DNA of 64,000 nt from Nipponacmea schrenckii (Eukaryota; Mollusca; Gastropoda; Lottiidae). Position 1 is the first letter of the stretch; the number at the start of each line of letters is the position of its first letter. The notes beneath the pieces were generated by a model. It was not told where the DNA came from and made no database searches. It saw only the letters and a list, made by a program, of their open reading frames with translations. Positions 26,701 through 37,940 of the stretch are shown here, one piece after another. The stretch covers positions 21,286,338-21,350,337 of the forward strand of contig CM060199.1 of the NCBI GenBank assembly GCA_030562195.1. Reading direction: 5' to 3'. The position numbers and the translations under genes were made by a program.

Positions 26701-27457
26701 ATTTTGACAGGATGTTTAGAAAGAGCCTTTCCAGGACTATAGTTCTTACTGTTGCTTCAAAAAAAGGCTGAAAACTTGTAACATAGTCATAAGATTTCTG
26801 AATGAAGATTTGCATTCAAGTAAAGGGTATATATGAGCTTATAGGTCTAGTTACATAGCACTTTATGAAATGGTTATATTAATGAAATGGCTATATACAT
26901 GTGTGATGTGCGCGTGTTCCTAAAGATAGAGTAACTATTGTAGTCCATAGAGTTAATTTGGACTAATCGTATCCAAGTAAACTGTATGTTTTTACCTTAG
27001 CATACATGTTAATTGTTATTTTATCTTGATGATGTTGAATAGAAACATGTGTTAATGATTTATCTACTCTTGCTAAGATAAAAAGATCAAGTATATGGCT
27101 AAAAACCTTTAAATTAATGACTGTTCATGTGTTATTAATTATTTATTTCTAGTTATTAATTCTTTATTGTCTTCTTTTCATATATTTAACATATCAAACC
27201 TTTCAGAATATTTTGTACTTTTTCATCACAACAATATGGAATGAGTATCAAAACGACAGGTGTTATCTTGGTGCAAAATTTCGTTTTTTGTGTTTTCATG
27301 GCCAAGTGCTCTATATATATATAAAAGTCATTGTCTATTTGTCTCTGTACATTCTTGCTATTGATCTGTCTGTCAAGGTTGTTTTTGAGGGGTATTCTGT
27401 TTTCATTAAAAGGCCAAATAAATTTTTACTCCAATAGATATTATAAACTAGGGCAAG

Positions 27458-27745
27458 GTGTGGGGTCTGATGACTTGTTGTGGAGAATCGCATCAGTATC
27501 AGCATTATGTTTACCCTTCCTCAGAATCGGCACTCTGCCTTGAAAACACAATAAAGACGTTCATCGGTGAAGTTTTTTATTTCCACCTGTTGATGCTGCT
27601 TATCCCATTGCAATCAGCTGTTGGTGATGATCTCTTAGGATGGGTCCATGAGCAGGATAGCAGTTGGAGATGTTGTGGCACTGAGGTGACCTTGTATTGT
27701 ACAATCACTGATGGCATTTTGATGTTGTCTCTCATTTTGTGATAA
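27458..27745. other. Comparatively GC-rich patch, unassigned
   Basis: This stretch is noticeably richer in G+C than its surroundings and keeps a 94-codon plus-strand frame open. I recognise no domain on either strand and see no splice sites that join it to the exchanger. It may be a transposon remnant. Confidence 0.3.
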
Positions 27746-28194
27746 TCTTGGCAAAGCTGTTAAATTGAAACATCGACAGTCTGACAGTTTTGATTGTCTT
27801 TTATTGTACCTATACTGGCAACGATATTTACGTACACCATCATTTTATGTTCAGCAACTGGGTCCCATTTCACTTTTGCACGCAGCATTTTGAAAAACCA
27901 CTCCATTTTAAACACATTTAAACTGAAGAATGGAAAATCTTAATTAGTTACCGTACCTTAAGAAGGCAGCAAAACAACCATTAGTTAAAATATTTTTGTT
28001 AATTTTAAAAGTGACATTTCTTTTGCCTTTCAGTTTAATAACCACGTTATTTATGATGACAATTTTTATATCTGTACTACCCCTTTATAATAAGGATTCA
28101 AAAGGTGGTAATTCTTGTCTCTCTTGTCTTTGATTCCTGTTATTATAAAAAAAATTGATGATAAAAATCTGAAAATTTCTTTTGAAACCCTTTT

Positions 28195-29718
28195 TATACG
28201 CCCACATAGAAATGTGGACGTATATTGTTGTCGCCCCTGTCCGTCGGTCCGTCGGTCCGTCTGTCAACAATTGTTTGTGGACACTGTAGAGACTACAGTT
28301 TTTATTGGAATTTCTTGAAACTTGGTATACTTGTTTATAATCACTCAAGGAAGAACCCTATCGATTTTGGTATGATTTCGAAAAAAATTCCTGGAATTCT
28401 TGGACTTTGAATTTCAAATTGTTCTGTTTGTAAACAAAAGCTTGTGGACACTGTAGAGACTCCATTTCTTTATGAATCTTTTTGTAACTTGGTATATTTG
28501 TTTATTACCATCCAAGGAAGACCCCTATTGATTTTGATATGATTCTGAAAAAAATTCCTGGAATTCTGGAACTTGGAATTTCGAATGTACTGTTTCTCAT
28601 CCGTCTGTCAACAATTGTTTGTGGACACTGTAGAGACTACAGTTTTTATTGGATCTTCTTGAAACTTGGTATACATGTTTATTACCATTCAACGAAGACC
28701 CCTATCGATTTTGGTATGATTCCGAAAAAAATTCCTGGAATTCTTGAACTTTGAATTTCAAAGTCCGTCGGTCCGTCGGTCCGTTGGTCCGTCTGTCAAC
28801 AATTGTTTGTGGACACTGTAGAGACTACAGTTTTTATTGGAATTTCTTGAAACTTGGTATACTTGTTTATAATCACTCAAGGAAGAACCCTATCGATTTT
28901 GGTATGATTTCGAAAAAAATTCCTGGAATTCTTGGACTTTGAATTTCAAATTGTTCTGTTTGTAAACAAAAGCTTGTGGACACTGTAGAGACTCCATTTT
29001 TTTATGAATCTTTTTGTAACTTGGTATATTTGTTTATAACCATCCAAGGAAGAACCCTATTGATTTTGATATGATTCTGAAAAAAATTACTGGAATTCTG
29101 GGACTTGGAATTTCGAATTGTACTGTTTGTCATCCGTCTGTCAATAATTGTTTGTGGACACTGTGGAGACTACAGGTTTCATTGGATTTTCTTGAAACTT
29201 GGTATATATGTTTATTATCATTCAATGAAGACCCCTATTGATTTTGGTATGATTCCGAAAAAAATTCCTGGAATTCTTGGATTTGAATTTCAAATTGTTC
29301 TGTTTGTAAACAAAAGCTTGTGGACACTGTAGAGACTCCATTTCTTTATGAATCTTTTTGTAACTTGGTATATTTGTTTATTACCATCCAAGGAAGACCC
29401 CTATTGATTTTGATATGATTCTGAAAAAAATTCCTGGAATACATCCAAGGAAGACCCCTATTGATTTTGATATGATTCTGAAAAAAATTCCTGGAATTCT
29501 GGAACTTGGAATTTCGAATGTACTGTTTCTCATCCGTCTGTCAACAATTGTTTGTGGACACTGTAGAGACTACAGTTTTTATTGGATCTTCTGAATGCAA
29601 TACAATATAGTTAACTTCCAAGTTCCTTGTAAATCAGGAACCAGCTGTAATTGGACTTTTACTTTTACAATCAAAGCTATCAGTGGGCGTATGTTACCTT
29701 GCCTGGCAAGCTATCTTT
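28195..29718 (+). mobile_element. pearl/Helentron-like element with higher-order tandem repeats
   Basis: A 5' hairpin (arms 28195-28207 and 28212-28224, TATACGCCCACAT against ATGTGGACGTATA) is followed by a CCGTCGGTC microsatellite. Eight internal units follow, marked by GTGGACACTGT at 28277, 28444, 28621, 28809, 28976, 29154, 29320 and 29554. Unit types alternate (ACAATTGTTTGTGG-type and CAAAAGCTTGTGG-type), giving a higher-order unit of about 511-532 bp. The 3' end has GTGGGCGTA near 29683, the hairpin TTGCCTGGCAA at about 29699 and CTATCTTT. Hairpin ends plus roughly 170-bp internal tandem repeats match the published architecture of bivalve pearl and other Helentron-derived elements. Overlapping open frames at 28115-29332 are repeat-derived. 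Confidence 0.8.
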
Positions 29719-31138
29719 AAAAGATACACATTGGATTGCAAAACTGACTTCAGAGAGTAAATAAATATAAACCATGAATTAACAACGAGTTTTACAAATA
29801 ACATTTTCTACACTATACAGTGAAATGAGATAAAGTAATTCTCTATATATTCTGTTTGATGTTCTACAGTTATTTGTGTATATTGAATAATTAATAGTTG
29901 GTAATATATCATTGTCTAGATTTCATTTAGAATAAATATCATCATCATAGGCAATATTATTTACAGACATTTTTTTATCACACCCACATTTGTATAGTAT
30001 CTATCATGGACCAAATAGAGAATTAAACACTAATTGTATGATTGTCATTAAGTCTTTAACATACATATTTATAAGACAGGTAGTAAAGTTTGGAATTGAA
30101 TATATTGGATAAGCATTAAAGTCTTGCAAGATTAAAAAAAAATTAGAATGTTTTCTTTGATGTTAATTATTTTTCTTGAATATCTCACTATTAATCAAAA
30201 GAACAAAAATATTAAACAATCAATGAGACACTAATTACATACTCCAGGAAGGAGATGCTGAGCAATTTATGGTGAGAACAAGCTAACAAAAATGGGTGAC
30301 TGTCAAATTATGCCTCAAAAATATTTTTTAAACATTTAAAGCTCACATAAAATAAATCTCTCTTCTACTAGTGATACAGAAGGTCCAATTATGATATGTT
30401 CCCTGATGATGCTTTTCCTGTAATCATTTTGGTCACAGTGGTTGAGCTTTTCAGCTAAAAATTCTGCTTTAAAATGAATTTTAACTTGTCATTTGAGTTT
30501 TATCACCTTTTCGGATAAATTTCGCAAGGAAATGTTTCTCATGTTATCATCTTATCAGATTTATTCAATCTATTTTCCATATTTATAATCGCAAAGGAAA
30601 AAACTATTATTTCAAATCCTTTGAATAATAAAGGCATAAGTTTCCCATCATAATACCAATATTCAAGAATATTTTATTATACAGACAAGTCTTGTTAAAA
30701 TCGTTTACGAATAATGATACCAATCCTGTAAGGAATATATTTCTTTTTCTATTTTTAAAAAAAATTTTTGTTGCTTTCTTGGCTGGATAAGCTTTATAAT
30801 CAAGATTTAGTTGCAGCTTTTCCTCTAAGTTTAACAGGCCTTCATCAAGTTGATGATTTTCATTTATTTATAGTTTCTTTCCAGTTTACACTATTTTGCT
30901 AAAAAGCCTGCAAAATGCCCATGGCACAACACTAGCATATATATGTCAAATGATCAAATGTCAGCTGAAAAAAAGGACCTCTCTGAAATTAAAGGCACAG
31001 CATTTCATAGTTGTAGTTAAGTTTTACTGCTACTTGAAAATATAAGCATAATACTCTTTAGAATGACCATTTTAAATTTTAAACTTTTGTTCATTTATTG
31101 GACTTACCTGGTATCAAAACTGTATAACAGAATCCAGA

Positions 31139-31416
31139 GATTCTATTCTTCAGTCATGGTACCGTATCTGATGAATATTCTTAATTACGGTACCAAATTG
31201 GAGACTAAGTTTTTATATTCATTCTTAGACATATATAATCCTTTGATTGAATATACCTGCTCTGGTATTGTGATGGTAGATTCTATTCTTCAGTCAAGGT
31301 ACCGTATCTGATGAATATTCTTAATTACGGTACCAAATCGGAGACTTAAGTTTTTATATTCATTCTTAGATATATATAATCCTTTGATTGAATATACCTG
31401 CTCTGGTATTGTGATA
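31139..31416. repeat. 140-bp tandem duplication with internal palindromes
   Basis: TTCTATTCTTCAGTCA occurs at 31141 and again at 31281; the units differ at about four positions. Each unit contains the inverted pair GGTACCGTA and TACGGTACC about 20 bases apart, able to form a hairpin. Open frames at 31063-31311 (plus) and 31290-31481 (minus) cross the duplication and look incidental. Confidence 0.92.
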
Positions 31417-33134
31417 GTTTTACAAGATTTTTTAGATACCTTAACTAATCTTCCCTTTTTGTTAGAAACCAAAATTGACACTTTTATTTGATTTTATCAA
31501 AGATTTAGTAATATGCAATCTGTACTGAAACTAAAACAATTTAACTTAGTTTGAAATGGAAAAATAAATCAAACAACAGCCTTAAATAAATTGTTGATAT
31601 TTTATTCCTAACAAAAACAATACCAATTGTGATGTAAAATTAATGACCACCAATTTATGATACACACAGTAATTGGTATCAATAGATTGTTTCTAGGTGT
31701 CCTGTATTGCGAATATATCAATCATTTCTGTAAACTGTTATCACCAGCACACAAAAAAACTTTTGTTATAAGACCTCTGCATAGTTTGCCCCTTGATAAA
31801 ACTAGAACTATTCATAGTTGTTGTAAATAAAGCTTGACTAGAACTAGACATGCATTGCCGATAAATTTGACTATCTTGAAGTTTGAGGTTGTCACCTCCA
31901 CTCTCTATTCATTGTAGTTACTAGGTTATTGCCTCATTTCCTGTTTTCTTTCAATTCACTTTTGACAAGATTGAAATGGAAGATTATTCAGTTTGAAACA
32001 GCCATAACACTGTTCAAATATCCTATTATATAGTCATAGTTTGTGAGATTGAACAAATTACATGAATATCCTTCTACCATTAAGTGTTAGAATCTGTTCA
32101 GAAGACCAAGATGAATGGCTAGATAATTGCTTGATCAACAAATTCCATTAAAAGTTAATAATTGCACCAATTGACATAAATTAGAAGTTTACAGCAATAT
32201 TTTTCAATTTTTTACTAGTTTCAAATATATATTGTTTAAATGAATTATTTTCCCCATGTGTAATCAAATAGTAGTTTCTTTACTATGATAGTTTCTATGA
32301 TCAGCCATAGTTGTTCTATTTTGCCAGTAATAAGTGTAGCTATTTTTTGATGATTGCAAATGCAAAGAGGTATTTTTAGGTTGTTGTTATAGATCATTCA
32401 GGTAGCATTTCTTGAATATGTTATGATGTACATTTAACATACGGTATTTAAATCCTTAAATGCACTTAGACAGCCATTGGGATGAAATCAGATTATCCTT
32501 CAAATGTACTTCAAACTATGTTTTCCATATATGGCAGTCTCTAGAAAAGAAGAGTCTTGTTCTATCTTTAAGTTACTGATTAGCTAAGCTAAAAATTTCC
32601 CGTTTCTGAGACTCAAGTACCATTTGTCAAACACATCACAAATCTGTCCCTTTAAATGATGTTGTAATAACTTTGGTATATGTCATGGGGGCAAATTTCA
32701 TTTCATGTGTCTGTAGTTCTCACCTCTTTCACTTTTTGTTTGTAAATGAAAGAAATATGTTGTTAAAGATTTTGTAATAGTTATGAACATTTCTTAAGTG
32801 TAACACCTCGATACTTTGTTGAATGTAAATCAATAACTTTTGAGCTTCAACAACTTGATAATGTGTTAAATGCTATGAAATCTCTCCACCTACCCACACT
32901 CTACCAACATGTCAAAATTGATTTTAGTCTACTTTTCAATAAAAAAAATCCATAAAAATTCTATGATTCTATATGAGATTACTTCAAAATTTCTCCAATT
33001 TTCATATATCTATATGGTATAACTTCTTCATTCAAGAATGGTTAATTTCAATTCGGTCCTTTTCATGTTAAGTGTGCCCATACTGATGGGTTTCTGGATA
33101 TAAAACTAATTATTATTGACTGGCTCTTGGAATG

Positions 33135-33292
33135 TTAAGCTGGCTTAGTTTGGCCATCTGAATGCACCTGATATCTTGGTTGGATATGGCTTTTCGCACC
33201 TGCATTCCCAAAAAACATCTCACACCATCTCCTGTTTTTTTTCTATATTGACCTTTAAAAAACTTCTAAGGTTATGAGCCAAGCTAGCTTAA
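33135..33292. mobile_element. Possible small TTAA-flanked MITE
   Basis: TTAA at 33135-33138 and 33289-33292 bracket 150 bases whose ends are inverted (GCTGGCTT on the left, AAGCTAGC on the right, one mismatch). The inverted repeat is short, so this may be chance. Confidence 0.3.
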
Positions 33293-33805
33293 CACTCACT
33301 GAAAAAACATTAACCAGGCTCTGAAATCTGTTGATATGTAAGCTGCAATAACTTTAGTCGTCTGAATTCACTATTTAGCTATGCAATTTGGTTTTAGGTC
33401 AAACAAGAGTAAGTGACACATTTTGAAGAATATAAGGGAATATTTGTCTATTAATATTTTGTATTAATTCTAATAAAAAGCGCATGAACAGTAACTCAAT
33501 TTTAAATGATCAATTAAATACACCTGTAGCTGAATTTTTTTTTTAATATTAGGAAATGCTGTAGTATTTTATCTGGATCATTGAGCTATTAATTAGTAAA
33601 AAGGTAAAAGAAATCTCGAAAATCTAAGCATTCCAATACTCTCATTCATCTGTCATTATTTAGTGGTTCCAATGTACATGTATGTCCTATTATCAGAGTG
33701 CACTTTATACAGTTTTCAGATTTTATTGAATCATAAATGTGCTTTGAACTATAAATCACAAATTGCTTATTTATGTCTTTATTACCACCTTTATTATTTT
33801 TATTA

Positions 33806-33870
33806 GCCCACATGTCTCTGTGGAAGTATATTACTGGACCGTATGTTTGCCTGTTTTTCTATTCACATTT
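33806..33870 (+). mobile_element. Fragment of pearl-like 5' end
   Basis: TAGCCCACATGTCTCTGTGG followed by AAGTATATTACTGGACCGT is a diverged copy of the family's 5' hairpin. No internal units or 3' end follow. Confidence 0.45.
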
Positions 33871-33982
33871 TAATATGCTCAAGAATTGTCAGTTTTTAAA
33901 TTATTTTTATATACCGGTAATAGTTAATTTTTCACACTTTAATTGAATGTAAATTATCAATAACTGTCTACTTCTTAATCCT

Positions 33983-34131
33983 GGAGCCCGTTTCACGAAA
34001 ACTTAACTTAGAATGATTTTAGTGTTCAAATGGTCAGATTGGTCATTCACTAAAATTGAGTTTTTATTAACCAATCAGGTTATTGTATTTCTTAATTTAA
34101 ATCTTTATTGTATCTTTGTGAAACAGGTTCC
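33983..34131. mobile_element. Foldback MITE, GTTTCAC-type ends
   Basis: The 149-bp stretch starts GGAGCCCGTTTCACGAAA and ends TTTGTGAAACAGGTTCC, imperfect inverted repeats. Weaker pairing extends inward to CAGATTGG near 34044 and CCAATCAGG near 34070. The TSD is unclear. Confidence 0.65.
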
Positions 34132-34544
34132 TGTTATATTAAATAGTGAAGATGACTTAGTATTGTTGACCAAAAAACTTAATTAGAAAGCTTCTTGTTT
34201 TCACGACCACATACAGGAAGTAAATGTATAATGAATATAATTTACTATCTTCACACTTGATATGATTAATAAGTAACTATCAAACTTTTTATAGTTTAAT
34301 TTCAATCTGAATTCAGTTATAAAGAGACTAGGCCTATTTATTTTCTGTTTCATGTTTTATACGGGTAATAAACTATGCCCACTACACTCTGTTCTGTAGA
34401 CACGTTGCTAAGGATCATGTAGGCTAAATACAAAATCGATTGGTTGCAAGCCGTTTGAAGAGATAAGAACACATTATTTCCCGGTAATAAATATTGCAAA
34501 GTACAGTTTTGATTATATTTTCAGCTTTAATTCTACACCAGAAG

Positions 34545-34865
34545 CCTTACTCAGTTATGTATCGTCCATATCCATATGGACTCAATGGATTTTACATCCC
34601 ATTCTTTGCACCTAAATGGGCTAATGAAGACAGAAATTCCATGCAGTGAACAATAAGGGAAATTTTGCCAGGCAGCAGCCATAATATACTCTTTTTTTAC
34701 GATTTCCAACTGTCGGGGTATCGGTATCTTAAATGTGCACAGCCTATAGCAAACTGGGCCTCGGTTTATTATTCCAAGTCAGACCCTCCAACTTCATCAC
34801 TGACAGAGGAAAACTGTGTTGTAGAGTTCATCTTAACCTTTACTGGGATTGAAATTTATCACACA
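34545..34865 (-). mobile_element. SINE copy, inverted
   Basis: Read on the minus strand this matches the SINE at 23434-23786 in order: a degenerate box B (CAATCCCAG), TGTCAGTGATG, GAGGCCCAG, CTATAGGCTGTGC, TTCACTGCATGG, TCTTCATTAGCCCA and GGTGCAAAG. It is strongly diverged. The open frame at 34665-34880 lies inside it. Confidence 0.8.
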
Positions 34866-35363
34866 TGGTTCTTTTATTGATCACATGGTGTCATGTATTG
34901 TTAATTTATCAATGTAAGTTGCTGTTTCAATAATTTGTTTCTGACTTGTTAAGTTCAGACTGATATAATAACAGAGTAACATTTTTTTGATAAATTCAAC
35001 ATTCTTATACCATCATCCTATTAATATTACTATAATAACCAATAGAAAATCACAAAATTTAATGCATAATTCTGAACAATACATTTCAGACACATTATAA
35101 TGGTATAACTTTGACAGTTTTCTTCCACAAGAAATCAATGTAATTTGATTTTCATTCTCATACAATGTTGCATCTAAACTCAGTTGCCTGAAATGTTTTG
35201 AATTAAATATAAATTTTTCAACAAAATATCTAAAAATTGAATATTGTACAGTATGAATAAGTCAACAAAAAAATTAATGTTCACCATTTTAAACTAGGTA
35301 TTTGAGGGGAACTGGGGGCTTTTTCTTGAAAACCTTATTAAAGGGATACTGCATTTTGGAATA

Positions 35364-36468
35364 TACCGTATAATTCCGAATATAGTGCGCAAGCATGTAT
35401 AATGCGCACCCCTTCCTTGCCTCCGCGAAATCGGGGAAAATTCATTTACCCATATATAGTGCGCACCCCTTTTTGCAGCAAAAATACGACTTTAAGTTGG
35501 CCTTTCACAGACATCAATATCGGGAAATAGTTGTCAATACATAAGTCACCATCATAATAAAAAATGTTCTACTGCAACTTACGTTTCTACTATTTATTTT
35601 TATAATAAAATCCATTTTAATCACGTAATTATTGCTTCTACTCTCTCGTAATGGTATTATTGGGTGATATTTAGAAATAATGTATGCAATTTATTAAGTT
35701 GAAAGGCTATACTAATCGATAAATTTGTACACGTCTTTATCAGGATACCGCGCTATACAATTACGGTACTGAGGATGATATTCTATTGGAAGAAAAATGT
35801 GCAATTGAACGTGGACGTATTGAAGAATATACTATTGACATGAATTTGAGGGGCTTCAGTAACTGACTTGGTGTAAGTCTAATATACTTGTAATAATAAT
35901 TCGAATAATAATCATGATATTCCGTCAGTTCATTTTGTGTGAATACTTAATTATTATACTCATCCATAAATTTATACATGACTTTATTGAGATACTGCGC
36001 TATTCAATTACAGTACTCACCCGATTCGGTAATTTTAATGCAATGAACAGTACCAAGGATGATATTCCATTTGAAGAAAAATGTGCAATTACTCGGTAAA
36101 TTTAGGCGTATTGAAGAATTCGAGGGGCTCACGGTAACTCATTGAACTGACTTGGTGTAAGACTAATAGGCCCCATTATATTCTTGTAATAATAATGCGA
36201 ATAATAATCATGATATTGCGTCAGTTCCTATTGTGTTTTCTTCAAATTTTTCACAATAAATATTTACCTAATAGATAATATTCACATTGAGCCATTATTA
36301 AAATCATAATTCGATCTTTTACACAAATCAATTTTACCGCGAATGACGATGAAGGTAGACAAAATTTTCGTTGGGAAAAAATACTAAACTGTATATAGTG
36401 CGCACCCCCTCTTTGATAGGGCCGTTTTAGGGTAAAAACCTGCGCATTATACACGGAATTATACGGTA
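35364..36468 (+). mobile_element. Tigger/pogo-like DNA transposon remnant
   Basis: The element (35366-36466) is flanked by TA at 35364-35365 and 36467-36468. Its ends are CCGTATAATTCCG and CGGAATTATACGG, with imperfect extension through TATAGTGCGCACCCC-like words. It lies inside the TTAA-MITE. Two tandem internal blocks (from about 35770 and 36050) each encode an acidic peptide: about 35766-35866 reads NYGTEDDILLEEKCAIERGR, and 36031-36099 includes FNAMNSTKDDIPFEEK. I read these as a decayed transposase C-terminus, because acidic G-T-E-D-D tails are usual in Tigger-like transposases. No DDE core remains. Confidence 0.7.
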
Positions 36469-36754
36469 CATAACATTTTGAAATTTTTAAACTTGGCCAA
36501 TAAGAACACAATGTCATATAAGCTTAAGTCAGTAAATATACCTGCTGCCATAGATAACATAAAAAATAAAAACATGTGCAAAAATCTTAGTAATTATCCT
36601 TATAGATGTATTTGATTGTTGAAAAGTGCTTAAAAAATTGATTTAATGTATTTCAATAATTGCTTAGTTTTGTGAATTTTCCATATTTGAAGGGATTCTG
36701 TAAAACATTACATAAAATTGGAAAATTTTACACATGGCCAATACCTGCTGTCAT

Positions 36755-37940
36755 AAATAACATAAAAACATAAATGAATATGCTTACAATTATGAACGTA
36801 TTTCGAGAGCCTTAAAATATTATGTAGGCTAAATTTGCAATGACCTACATCTAGACAATATATTGAATATCATTTGACCTAGTTTTCAAACTCATAAAAT
36901 AATTAGGTCACATCTTCCGTAACGGTTAAAAGTGGCGAAAATATGAAAATTATCAATTTTTGCTGTATTTAAGTACACTTATCTCTGTGAATTTTTTAAG
37001 TAAGCCAAATAAATATATACCTACCCCTAAACAATATATTGAATATTATTTGACTTAATTTTCAAGGTCATAGATTAAGTGGGTCACACATTCCGTAGCC
37101 GTTAAAGTGACCCAATTTTGAAAAAATCGAAATTTGAATAATTCGAAAAAAAAAACGAAATTTAAAAATCGGCCTCCAAGAAAAGGTGGATAATGATCCA
37201 TTGTATCTCTGTGCTAAATTTCATCAAAATCGGTCTATCAGTAGTGTCTGAATTTCGGATTTAAGAATTGTAACGAAAATTCAAAATGGCGGCCGATATG
37301 GCAGCTTGACCTAATTATTTAGGTCAAATCAATTACTATTGACAAGTTATTTATAAAACAGTTTTCACTTTTCACCTAGCAGTTATAGACCGGAAGTTAC
37401 GTAATTACGTCATTTGAGGCTAAACCGGAAGTGGAATTTTTTTTTTCACATTTTTTCAAAAATTATAATCATATCGCCTATCAACTGGTAAAGTTTCAAA
37501 ATTTTACCATTTATATTAAAGGAGAAATCGCGGTCTGAAATTTTTGCCGATGACCCTTGAATATTGAATTGCAAATCGTGGGTAAAATATTTAACCTAAT
37601 TGCATAAAACCTATAATTGTTAGTTGACAAATACATTGAAGTATTCAAATCTGAAAATCCGGTCAAAATCGAAGTGAAAATAAACTTGCTAAAGCAAAAA
37701 AACCTGAACTTCCGGTTCTCACTTCCTGTCAGAGATAGAACTTCCGGTATTGTTTTATTTGATAATAGAAATCATTCTAAGATCAACTGTAGATTTAGAA
37801 TTTCTGCACCTTTTACCAGTTTGTCTGCAAACTCATCCAAGAATTAAAAAAAAAAAAAAAAAAAAAAAAAATAAAATAATCCGAACGATTACAATACGTT
37901 TTCGCCAAAGTCGAAATAACATAAAAACATAAATGAATAT
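36755..37940 (+). repeat. R1 interspersed repeat, copy 2, with 27-bp direct repeats
   Basis: R1 (about 36782-37913) is bracketed by an identical 27-base sequence at 36755-36781 and 37914-37940, starting AAATAACATAAAAACATAAA. A few bases of that may belong to the element end. Compared with copy 1 it lacks only the Harbinger-like insertion and keeps a single TAA at 37191. Identity to copy 1 is by eye well above 90%. A run of more than 20 A lies at about 37847-37870. A long exact TSD suggests target-primed or similar integration, yet the poly(A) is internal rather than terminal. Confidence 0.85.

Noticed and set aside
27458..27742. 94-codon plus-strand frame in the GC-richer patch
   Set aside because: No domain and no splice context; kept only as an unassigned patch.
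28085..29332. Several small open frames with near-identical peptides (LSTIVCGHCRDYSFYW and similar)
   Set aside because: They repeat because the DNA is a tandem array; frames shift between units and contain no gene structure.
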